This document shows, piece by piece, positions 1 through 8,020 of a stretch of DNA of 64,000 nt; within the stretch, counting starts at the first letter, position 1, and every line of letters begins with the position of its first letter. The position numbers and the translations under genes are program-made. Below the pieces are notes generated by a model. The model saw nothing but the letters and a program-made list of their open reading frames with translations. It ran no database searches and had not been told where the DNA came from. The stretch covers positions 744,001 through 808,000 of the forward strand of contig NZ_OY762656.1 of the NCBI RefSeq assembly GCF_963666255.1, read 5' to 3'. The stretch is from an uncultured Propionivibrio sp. (GTDB lineage: Bacteria; Pseudomonadota; Gammaproteobacteria; Burkholderiales; Rhodocyclaceae).

Positions 1-3000
1 CCCCAGCCGATCAAGATCACCAACGCCGAACTCGAAGACGTTGAAGTCGTGATCTCGCCGGACCACCGCTCCTTCGTACACACCAACCCGCTCAAGGGTC
101 TGGCCGAAGGCGGCACCTTCATTCTGCAATCCTCGGGCACGCCCGAGCAGGTCTGGGCCGAACTGCCGGCGCAATTCCGCAAGACAATCCGCGAGAAGAA
201 GATCAACTTCTTCATCATCGACGCCTTTGCCGTCGCCAAACGCAACGCGCCGACACCGGAACTCGCCACCCGCATGATGGGTATCGCCTTCATCGGCGCC
301 GTTGCCGGACACGTCAAGCAGGTCGCCGGTGGTGCCTCGCAAAAAGCCATCCTTGAAAAGGTGCGCAAGCAGATTCAGAAGAAGTTCGGCTCCAAGGGCG
401 ACGCCGTCGTCGCCGGCAACATGCAGGTGATCGAGGAAGGCATCCAGGCAACCCAACGCGTCGACTACAACGCTGCCGCCTTCACCAAGATCGATGCCAA
501 GCCGGCACCGATCGTCCTGCGCAACGTCTCGCTCTCGTCGTCGATGTGCCAGTCGTCGGGTTCCTCGACCTGCGGCCTGTTCGATCGCGAGTATTTCAGC
601 GACATGATCGCCACGCCGTTCAAGGAAGGCACCATCGGCGAAGCGCCGGTCCTGCCAGGCACCGGTCTGTTCATGCCCGCCGGTAGCGCCGGCGCCAAGG
701 ACAAAGGCCTGTTCCGCCGCACCGTGCCGGTCTTCAACGCCGAGGTGTGCACGGGCTGCATGGAGTGCACGCTGGTCTGTCCGGACGCTGCCATCCCGAA
801 CACGGTTCATGACATCCACGAACTGCTCGCCACCGGCATCGCCCAGCTTGACATCACCGAAGCGCAGCGCGAAGCCATGCGCGCGCAGATGATCCCGATG
901 ACCGAGGGCATCCGCGAAACCTATCGCCAGACGAAGGAAGAGCGGGCGTTCCACGAAATCGTCGCGGAAGTCGCCGGCAAGCTGCCGACCAAGCAGGCGA
1001 CGCTGCTCGCCAACTTCACCAAGCTTGTCGATGTGCTCGCCGTCTATCCGGTCTCGAAGACGCGTCCCTTCTTCGACGCGATGGAAAAGGCGACGCCGGG
1101 CACCGGCGGTCTCTTCGCCAGCACAATCGACCCGTGGAAGTGCACGGGCTGTCTCGAATGCGTCGAAGTCTGCGGCCCGGGCGCCCTGAGCGCACAGGAA
1201 CAAGAACCGGCGCTGCTCGAAATGCTGCAGAGCCGCTTTGAATTCATGAGCAAGACGCCGAATACGCCGGAGCGTTTCTACGACACCGCGCTCGAAGGCG
1301 GCGAAGCCAAGCGCCTGCTGCTCGATCGCGGCAATTACTACTCGACGACCGGCGGTCACGGCGGCTGCCGCGGCTGCGGCGAAGTCACCGCGATCCGTCA
1401 GGTGATGGCGACCAACCATGCGATCACCGACAAGCGCAAGGAAGCCCACATCGCCGAACTCGAAGAAACCGTGGCAGCGCTGGAAGCGAAGCTCGCCGCG
1501 CTCGGCAAGAAGGACGCCGCGCGCAGCCAGCGCATCAACACCGCGCTCAAGGCACTCGAGAAGCGCCTGTATCTCTACGAAGGCGGCCCGACCGGCAACG
1601 GCCCGGCCGGCGCGATCATCGCCAACTCGACGGGTTGCAGCAGCGTTTACGCCTCGACCTTCCCGTTCAACGCCTATAACGATCCCTGGGTAAACAGCCT
1701 GTTCCAGGACGCCCAGCCGCTTGCCAAGGGCATCTTCGAGGGCATCGCCGCGCAGGCGCTGACCGACATCCGCGCGCTGCGCACGGCCAAGCTCGAACTG
1801 GCCGACGCCTACGTGCCGGAACAGCATGACGCCGAAATGCGCCTGCTGAGCTCGGACAAGTTCACGAAGGAAGAGCTGGCCCTGTTGCCGACGATCATCA
1901 CCGTCGGCGGCGACGGCGCCACCTACGACATCGGCTTCGGCGCCTTCTCGCGCATTCTGGCGAGCAACACGCCGATCAAGGTCGTCGTGCTCAACACCGG
2001 CGCCTACTCGAACACCGGCGGACAAGCCTCGACCTCGAGCTTCATCGGGCAGGACTCCGACCTTGCCCGCTTTGGCGCCGCGCACAGCGGCAAGTACGAA
2101 GCGCGCAAGGAACTCGGCCTGATCGCCTCGTTCCACTCGAACGTCTTCGTCTGCTCGACGAGCACGGCATTGCAGGGACACTTCCTCAAGAACACGATGG
2201 AATTCCTGACCTATACCGACTCGCCGGCGGTGCTCGACGTCTACACGCCCTGCCAGGGCGAGCACGGCGTCGCCGACAACGTCTCGGCGCAGCAGGCAGC
2301 GCTGGCCGTCAAGAGCCGGATGAACCCGGTCTTCGTGCACGACCCGCGCCGCGGCAAGACGCTGCACGACTGGTTCTCACTCGAAGGCAACCCGGAACCG
2401 AAGGCGACCTGGAGCAAGCAGACGCTTGAATACCTCGACGACAAAGGCGAGCTCAAGCTGATGACCGTGCCGCTGACGCCGGCGAGCTTCGCGCTGACGG
2501 AAATCCGCTTCAAGAAGCAGTTCCGCAAGCTGAAGGCCGATGCCGACAACCAGGTGCCGGTCGAGCAGTTCATCGACCTGCCGGAAGCGCAGCGCAAGGG
2601 CAAGGTGGCCTTCATCTTCGCCACCGACGGCAAGAAGAAGCTCGTCAAGTACGGCGTCTCGGCCTCGATCGTCGCGCTCGTCGAGGAGCGTCGCAAGCAC
2701 TGGCAGCTGCTGCAGTACCTCGATGGCCAGCACGTCTCGAAGATGAGCGACGAGTACAAGAAGGGCATCGCCGCGCTGCAGTCGCAAGTGCAGGAATCGC
2801 TCAAGCAGCGTGACGCGTCGCTCGACGGCATCGCCCGCGCGATGTCCGAGCTGGCCGCCTCGAGCAAGGCCCAGGTCGGCAACGGCGTCGTCATCCCGAT
2901 CGCGCCGGCAGGTGCCGCCCCGGCCGCTGCGCCTGCGGCCGCCGGCGCTGCCACCGCCGTCGCCACGGCGATCGTGACGATGGAAGACTCGAGCAAGTGC

Positions 3001-3189
3001 ACGAACTGCAAGACCTGCTATCAGGACCTCTCGGAAATCTTCGAGAAGACCGTGATGGTGGTCAACGGCGAATCCCGCGAAGTGGCGCGGATCATCCCCG
3101 GCGCGCTCGAGCGCGTGGAAGTCACCCCTGAGCTGAAGGCTCGCATCAAGCGCGTCTCGGCCAATTGCGATGCGGAGATCATTCGATGA
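1..3189 (+). CDS. 2-oxoacid:ferredoxin oxidoreductase (pyruvate/2-oxoglutarate type), 5' partial
   Basis: Iron-sulfur, thiamine-diphosphate enzyme that oxidatively decarboxylates a 2-oxoacid to its acyl-CoA and passes electrons to ferredoxin or to the flavoprotein encoded next. The frame is open from base 1, so the 5' end, expected to hold the alpha domains, is outside the window; 1062 residues are visible. In order I see a gamma-type domain (about 20-160), two ferredoxin motifs (CTGCMEC near 250, CTGCLEC near 381), the TPP-binding beta domain (GGCRGCG near 456, GDGATYDIG near 637), an Ala/Pro linker and a further Cys group CTNCKTC near 1000. A charged, coiled-coil-like insert (about 475-525) and the C-terminal extension are not part of ordinary NifJ. 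The stop overlaps the next start as ATGA. Pyruvate versus 2-oxoglutarate cannot be decided from sequence. Confidence 0.88.
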   Translation, partial: PQPIKITNAELEDVEVVISPDHRSFVHTNPLKGLAEGGTFILQSSGTPEQVWAELPAQFRKTIREKKINFFIIDAFAVAKRNAPTPELATRMMGIAFIGAVAGHVKQVAGGASQKAILEKVRKQIQKKFGSKGDAVVAGNMQVIEEGIQATQRVDYNAAAFTKIDAKPAPIVLRNVSLSSSMCQSSGSSTCGLFDREYFSDMIATPFKEGTIGEAPVLPGTGLFMPAGSAGAKDKGLFRRTVPVFNAEVCTGCMECTLVCPDAAIPNTVHDIHELLATGIAQLDITEAQREAMRAQMIPMTEGIRETYRQTKEERAFHEIVAEVAGKLPTKQATLLANFTKLVDVLAVYPVSKTRPFFDAMEKATPGTGGLFASTIDPWKCTGCLECVEVCGPGALSAQEQEPALLEMLQSRFEFMSKTPNTPERFYDTALEGGEAKRLLLDRGNYYSTTGGHGGCRGCGEVTAIRQVMATNHAITDKRKEAHIAELEETVAALEAKLAALGKKDAARSQRINTALKALEKRLYLYEGGPTGNGPAGAIIANSTGCSSVYASTFPFNAYNDPWVNSLFQDAQPLAKGIFEGIAAQALTDIRALRTAKLELADAYVPEQHDAEMRLLSSDKFTKEELALLPTIITVGGDGATYDIGFGAFSRILASNTPIKVVVLNTGAYSNTGGQASTSSFIGQDSDLARFGAAHSGKYEARKELGLIASFHSNVFVCSTSTALQGHFLKNTMEFLTYTDSPAVLDVYTPCQGEHGVADNVSAQQAALAVKSRMNPVFVHDPRRGKTLHDWFSLEGNPEPKATWSKQTLEYLDDKGELKLMTVPLTPASFALTEIRFKKQFRKLKADADNQVPVEQFIDLPEAQRKGKVAFIFATDGKKKLVKYGVSASIVALVEERRKHWQLLQYLDGQHVSKMSDEYKKGIAALQSQVQESLKQRDASLDGIARAMSELAASSKAQVGNGVVIPIAPAGAAPAAAPAAAGAATAVATAIVTMEDSSKCTNCKTCYQDLSEIFEKTVMVVNGESREVARIIPGALERVEVTPELKARIKRVSANCDAEIIR

Positions 3190-6029
3190 GTCAAGCAACA
3201 CCCAACCCGCAGGACGATCTGTACCGCTACCTCAACGCCAGCGAATCGCTGGAGAGCACGCGGTCGCAGATCGAAGCCCTGGAACAGTCCGACGCGGTGA
3301 ATGCCTTCCATAACCAGATGGAACTCCTGAAGCGCCGACTGCTTCAGGAGCCGCAAGCCTTCCGCGAGATGTTCATCGCCGACGGCGCCAACGCCATCGT
3401 CGGGGAATTCCAGCAGCCCGAGCTTTCCGAAGGCTTCATCAAGACCTTCTGGGAGCTCCTGCTGCGCGACGATGACATCAGCAAGGTGCTGATGCGCTTC
3501 GTCTGGAATGTGCCTCTGGGCCTCAAGCGCAAGTTCGTCAAGGCGCTCGACCAGCATCTGTCCGACCGTTACCCGATGTTCAAGGGGCTGTCGAACGGCT
3601 GGCCGGCGGACAGCTTCATCCCGCCGTATATCCGCTCGCCGGAAGAACGTTCGACCGACTTCGAACTCGTCAACCAGGGCTATCTCGGCTACATGAACAC
3701 CGGCCTCACCGCCCGTGAAGTCGACATGATCGTCTGGCTCGAAGTGCTGCGCGACAAGCAGTGCGAGGAGCGTCCCTGTGAAATCGGCCTGCATGTGGCC
3801 GGCAAGGCCGATCCGAAGGGCGGCTGCCCGGTCAAGATCCACATCCCGCAAGTGCTCAACCTGATGGGCAACGGCCGTTTCCGCGAGGCGATGGAGCTGA
3901 TCGAAAGCTGCAATCCGCTGCCCAACGTCACCGGCCGCGTCTGTCCGCAGGAACTGCAGTGCCAGGGCGTTTGCGCCCACACCAAGCAGCCGATCGAAAT
4001 CGGCCAGCTCGAGTGGTTCCTGCCGCAGCGCGAGAAGGTCGTCAATCCGGATGGCGTCGCCGAGCGTTTCGCCGGCGTGCCCAACCCGTGGGAACAGGCC
4101 GTCAAGCCGCCGATCGCCATCGTCGGCTCCGGCCCGGCCGGCCTCATCAACGCCTATCTGCTGGCGGCCGAAGGCTACCCGGTGACGGTGTTCGAGGCGT
4201 TCCACGCGCTCGGCGGCGTGCTGCGCTATGGCATTCCCGAGTTCCGGCTGCCCAACTCGCTGATCGACGACGTCGTCGCCAAGATCAAGCTGCTCGGCGG
4301 CAAGTTCGTGCAGAACTTCGTCGTCGGCAAGACGGCGACGCTGCAGGACCTCAAGAACGCCGGTTTCTGGCGCATCTTCGTCGGTTCCGGCGCCGGTCTG
4401 CCGCGCTTCATGAACATCCCCGGCGAGCATTTCCTCAACGTGATGTCGGCCAACGAGTTCCTGACCCGCGTGAACCTGATGCAGGGTCTGCGCGAGGACT
4501 ATGAAACACCCTTGCCCGAAACCCGCGGCAAGGAAGTCCTCATCATCGGCGGCGGCAACACCGCGATGGACGCGGCGCGCACGGCACGGCGTCTCGGCGG
4601 CAACGTCACCATCGTTTATCGCCGCACCCGCAGCGAAATGCCGGCGCGCGTCGAGGAACTGCACCACGCGCTCGAAGAAGGCATCCAGCTCAAGGTGCTG
4701 CGCTCGCCCTGCGAGTTCATCGGCGACGACAAGACGCACTTCGTCATGGCGACGACACTCGAAGTCATCGCTCTTGGCGAGCCGGACGCATCCGGACGCC
4801 GCAGCCCGGCGCCGACCGGCGAGAAGGAGACGGTAAAGGCCGATCTCGTCATCATGGCGCTCGGCAACGATCCGAACCCGATCATCCGCGACTCGGAACC
4901 GAGCCTCAAGACGACGCGCGGCGGCTCGATCGAACTCGGCACCAAGGGCTCGATGCAGACCTCGCTCAACGGCATCTACTCGGGCGGTGACGCGGCCCGC
5001 GGCGGTTCGACCGCGATCCGCGCGGCCGGCGACGGCCAGGCGGCGGCGCGCGAGATCGTCGGCGAGATCGACATGTCGGCGGCCGAGATCGCCGGCATGG
5101 TCGAGCAAGCCAAGGCCTACACCGAACTCGGCGCGACGCCGCAGACGATCGTCGACAAGATCGACCTCGCCGGCGGCATCGTCGAGTTCATCGTCAAGGC
5201 GCCGATGATCGCCAAGTCGGCCCGCGCCGGCCAGTTCGTGCGTGTGCTGGCCTGGCCGGACGGCGAACTGATTCCGCTGACGCTCGCAGACTGGGATGAA
5301 AAGGAAGGCACCATCTGCCTCGTCGTCCAGGGCATGGGTACCACCAGCCTCGGCATCAACAAGATGAAGATCGGCGAATCCTTCGCCGGCATCGCCGGCC
5401 CGCTCGGTCTGCCGAGCGAGCTGCATCACTACGATCCGAAGAAGAAGACGGTGGTGTTCACGGCGGGCGGCGTCGGTCTGCCGCCGGTCTATCCGATCGC
5501 GCGCGAGCATCTGCGCCTCGGCAACCACGTCACGCTGATCTCCGGTTTCCGCAGCTCCAGCCTGCTGTTCTGGATCGCGGAAAACGAGCGTGTCGGCAAG
5601 CTCAAGGCCGAATTCGGCGACCAGCTCGACGTCATCTACTGCAGTAACGACGGCAGCTTCGGCATCCACGGCTTCGTCACCACGCCGCTCGAAGAAATGC
5701 TCAAGAACGGCAAGAAGAGCAAGGGCCGCGACATCGCTGAAGTCGTCACCATCGGTCCGCCGCTGATGATGCGCGCAGTCAGCGACCTGACCAAGCCGTA
5801 CGGCGTCAAGACCGTCGCCAGTCTCAACTCGATCATGGTCGATGCCACCGGGATGTGCGGCGCCTGCATGGTGCCGGTCAACCTCGACGGCAGGATGGTG
5901 CGCAAGCACGCCTGCGTCGACGGCCCGGAAATCGACAGCCACATCATCGACTGGGACAAGTTCCTGCCGCGCTTCGGCCTCTTCAAGCCGCAGGAACAGG
6001 CGAGCAAGGCCAAGCACGGGTTTGCCTGA
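3186..6029 (+). CDS. NfnB-NfnA-like fused NAD(P)/FAD iron-sulfur oxidoreductase
   Basis: A 947-residue fusion of a GltD/NfnB-like flavoprotein and a ferredoxin-NADP reductase-like NfnA module, predicted to move electrons between ferredoxin and NAD(P)H. After a helical N-terminal region come Cys-rich Fer4_20 motifs (CPQELQCQGVC near 253), an FAD Rossmann motif VGSGPAGL near 313 and an NAD(P) motif IIGGGNTAMD near 452. From about 650 onward it is FNR-like with AGGVGLPP near 760, and a 2Fe-2S-type group at Cys891, Cys894 and Cys910. ATG at 3186 was chosen because it overlaps the upstream stop as ATGA; an in-frame ATG at 3165 would reach further into the previous gene. The coupling implies a complex with the 2-oxoacid oxidoreductase, recalling the 2-oxoglutarate:NADP oxidoreductases of anaerobic aromatic-degrading betaproteobacteria. 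Confidence 0.87.
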   Translation: MSQATPNPQDDLYRYLNASESLESTRSQIEALEQSDAVNAFHNQMELLKRRLLQEPQAFREMFIADGANAIVGEFQQPELSEGFIKTFWELLLRDDDISKVLMRFVWNVPLGLKRKFVKALDQHLSDRYPMFKGLSNGWPADSFIPPYIRSPEERSTDFELVNQGYLGYMNTGLTAREVDMIVWLEVLRDKQCEERPCEIGLHVAGKADPKGGCPVKIHIPQVLNLMGNGRFREAMELIESCNPLPNVTGRVCPQELQCQGVCAHTKQPIEIGQLEWFLPQREKVVNPDGVAERFAGVPNPWEQAVKPPIAIVGSGPAGLINAYLLAAEGYPVTVFEAFHALGGVLRYGIPEFRLPNSLIDDVVAKIKLLGGKFVQNFVVGKTATLQDLKNAGFWRIFVGSGAGLPRFMNIPGEHFLNVMSANEFLTRVNLMQGLREDYETPLPETRGKEVLIIGGGNTAMDAARTARRLGGNVTIVYRRTRSEMPARVEELHHALEEGIQLKVLRSPCEFIGDDKTHFVMATTLEVIALGEPDASGRRSPAPTGEKETVKADLVIMALGNDPNPIIRDSEPSLKTTRGGSIELGTKGSMQTSLNGIYSGGDAARGGSTAIRAAGDGQAAAREIVGEIDMSAAEIAGMVEQAKAYTELGATPQTIVDKIDLAGGIVEFIVKAPMIAKSARAGQFVRVLAWPDGELIPLTLADWDEKEGTICLVVQGMGTTSLGINKMKIGESFAGIAGPLGLPSELHHYDPKKKTVVFTAGGVGLPPVYPIAREHLRLGNHVTLISGFRSSSLLFWIAENERVGKLKAEFGDQLDVIYCSNDGSFGIHGFVTTPLEEMLKNGKKSKGRDIAEVVTIGPPLMMRAVSDLTKPYGVKTVASLNSIMVDATGMCGACMVPVNLDGRMVRKHACVDGPEIDSHIIDWDKFLPRFGLFKPQEQASKAKHGFA

Positions 6030-6045
6030 CCGGGTTTAGGCCAAC

Positions 6046-6076
6046 AAAAAGGGCGACCTTGCGGTCGCCCTTTTTT
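6046..6076 (+). terminator. Rho-independent terminator of the oxidoreductase operon
   Basis: An 8-bp perfect stem GGGCGACC/GGTCGCCC (6051-6058 and 6063-6070) with a TTGC loop is followed by six T and preceded by an A-run. It lies 17 bases after the stop of the fused flavoprotein gene. Confidence 0.93.
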
Positions 6077-6225
6077 ATTGCGTGCTTTTGCTGTGTGCTA
6101 CGCGTTGTTCAGCGTTCTTTTTGGCGCTTTTTCTAGCGCTCTTCCGCCGCTGTTTCAACGCTGTTCAACGTATTTTTCAGCACTCCCCTACTGACAACGC
6201 GCCAACGCCCTCCCAGACGTTCGTA

Positions 6226-6417
6226 TCAGGCCGGGACGCAGGCGTCGACGTTGCACAGCTGTGCGCACATCGGGCTGTCATAGACGCCGTCGCACTGCGT
6301 GCACTTGTTCGGGTCGATCTTGTATTCCTTGCCGGCGTGGCTGATCGCCCGGTTCGGACATTCCGACTCGCAGGCGCCGCAGGCGTTGCAAAGGTCCAGT
6401 TCAATTTTGAAGGCCAT
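6226..6417 (-). CDS. 2[4Fe-4S] ferredoxin
   Basis: A 63-residue bacterial-type ferredoxin. The first cluster motif is CNACGACESEC and the second is spread out as CTQC...CAQLC, with a six- to seven-residue insertion after CTQCDG, as in Alvin-type ferredoxins of Proteobacteria. A good ribosome-binding site, AGGAGAA, lies just upstream of the ATG at 6417. It is a likely electron carrier for the convergent 2-oxoacid oxidoreductase and could also serve the Fe-S proteins of the island that follows. Low-potential ferredoxins of this size are common and its exact partner cannot be fixed from sequence. Confidence 0.9.
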   Translation of the reverse strand: MAFKIELDLCNACGACESECPNRAISHAGKEYKIDPNKCTQCDGVYDSPMCAQLCNVDACVPA

Positions 6418-6625
6418 GAGTTTCTCCTCGAAGTGTGGCGGTTGCGCCCGGCGGGCAAATCACCGTCCAATTAAAAAATCATACTCGCAATCACGACAAG
6501 CATCACGACAGTGATCGCAACATCGCCGCTTTCCCGCGCTCGCGTGTGTCACGCGACGCGCCCTCCGGGCACGCGAAGCGCGCATGATAGCCATGATCGC
6601 GAAAATTCGCCATGGGACAGTCTCT

Positions 6626-8020
6626 TCAGCGCGTTACTGGAGATGACATCGGTGCGCGATGACAATAGCGTCCGCGGCCGGCCTCGACGCGCAGTTCGCC
6701 ATCGGCCCAGACATGCGCGCCGCGAGCGAGCGTCTGGACAACAACGCCGCGGACCTCGCGCCCTTCCCAGACGGAAAAATCGGTGCGCTGATGCTGCGTC
6801 GCCGCCGACAGCGTTTTCGTGCGCGCCGGATCGAGCACGATCACATCAGCATCGCCGCCGATCTCCAGCCCGCCCTTGCGCGGCCAGAGGCCAAAGGTCT
6901 TCGCCGCATTCGTCGCGGTCAGCGCGACAAATTGCTCGGGCGTGATCCGACCGGCATTGACACCGAGATCCCAGAGCACCGACAGGCGCTCCTCGACACC
7001 GCCACAGCCGTTCGGAATCCTGGTGAAGGCGTCGCGCCCCAGGCGCTTCTGCGCTTTCGTGAAGCAGCAATGATCGGTTCCCGTCGTGCTCAGCGTGCCA
7101 TCCTGAACACCCGCCCAGAGCACGGGCGGGTGCGCGGCCGGGCGATACGGCGGGCTCATGACGTGACCGGCGGCGATATCGAAATCCTCGCTGCGATAAA
7201 CCGAATCGTCGATCGCCAGGAAACCCGGTAGCGTCTCGCCGATCACCGGCACGCCGCGCGCCTGTGCGGCGGCAATCGCCTGCACTGCCTCGGCGGCAGA
7301 AACGTGGACGACATAGAGCGGCACACCGACGGTCTCGGCCAATGCAATCGCCCGGCCGGTCGCCTCGCCCTCGCACAGCGACGGGCGCGACAGCGCGTGA
7401 CCGAGCGGTGCGGTAACGCCCTCGGCCAACAATTTTTCCTGCAGATAGGCAATCAGGTCGCCATTTTCGGCATGAACCTGCGGCAAGGCACCCAACTCAC
7501 GGCAACGCCGGAATCCTTCGATCAGATATTCGTCGGGCAACATCAACCCACCCTTGTAGGCGAGGAAGAATTTGAAGCTGCTGATGCCGTGCGCGCGTAC
7601 AAGCGTCGCCATCTCGTCGGCGAAACGCGCGCCCCACCACGACACGGTCATATGGAAGCCGTAATCGACCACCGACTTCGCCGCCCAGCCCTGCCAGACG
7701 GCGAGCGCCTCCAACGGCGACTGGCCTTTCTCCGGACCGACGAAATCGAGGATCGTCGTCGTTCCACCGGCGGCCGCGGCCGCAGTCCCCGAGCCGAAGT
7801 CGTCGGCGACCACCGTGCCCATCATCGGCAACTGCATGTGCGTGTGCGGGTCGATGCCGCCGGGCATGACGAAACAACCGCCGGCATCGATGATGTCGGC
7901 GCCCTCGGCGGCAAGGTCTGCGCCGATCGCCACAATGCGGCCGTCATGGCAACGCAGGTCGGCGCGCCGACGACCGTCGGCGGTGACCAGCATTCCGCCG
8001 CGAATCAGGACGTCGCGCAT
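6626..8020 (-). CDS. hyuA: Dihydropyrimidinase / D-hydantoinase (HyuA/YgeZ-like)
   Basis: A cyclic-amidase of the amidohydrolase superfamily (464 residues) that opens hydantoin or dihydropyrimidine rings to N-carbamoyl amino acids. Metal ligands are visible as His59 and His61 (DPHTH), the lysine expected to be carbamylated is Lys150 in SSFK, and later ligands appear in HAEN, HVSA and GTDHC. The C-terminal part (GRITPEQF, FGLWPRKG, WEG, AGRGRY) looks closer to E. coli YgeZ/HyuA than to generic DHPase. Its ATG at 8020 lies 16 bases inside the end of the ygfK-like gene, so the two are translationally coupled. This pairing is typical of the selenium-dependent molybdenum hydroxylase clusters. The substrate may be a hydantoin-like purine breakdown product; classical dihydropyrimidine use is the alternative. 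Confidence 0.88.
   Translation of the reverse strand: MRDVLIRGGMLVTADGRRRADLRCHDGRIVAIGADLAAEGADIIDAGGCFVMPGGIDPHTHMQLPMMGTVVADDFGSGTAAAAAGGTTTILDFVGPEKGQSPLEALAVWQGWAAKSVVDYGFHMTVSWWGARFADEMATLVRAHGISSFKFFLAYKGGLMLPDEYLIEGFRRCRELGALPQVHAENGDLIAYLQEKLLAEGVTAPLGHALSRPSLCEGEATGRAIALAETVGVPLYVVHVSAAEAVQAIAAAQARGVPVIGETLPGFLAIDDSVYRSEDFDIAAGHVMSPPYRPAAHPPVLWAGVQDGTLSTTGTDHCCFTKAQKRLGRDAFTRIPNGCGGVEERLSVLWDLGVNAGRITPEQFVALTATNAAKTFGLWPRKGGLEIGGDADVIVLDPARTKTLSAATQHQRTDFSVWEGREVRGVVVQTLARGAHVWADGELRVEAGRGRYCHRAPMSSPVTR

Noticed and set aside
3021-6017. Long open frame (about 1000 codons) on the minus strand opposite the fused flavoprotein gene
   Set aside because: It is a shadow of the GC-rich plus-strand gene; the translation is Arg/Ala/Asp/Glu-rich without domains, while the plus frame has clear cofactor motifs.
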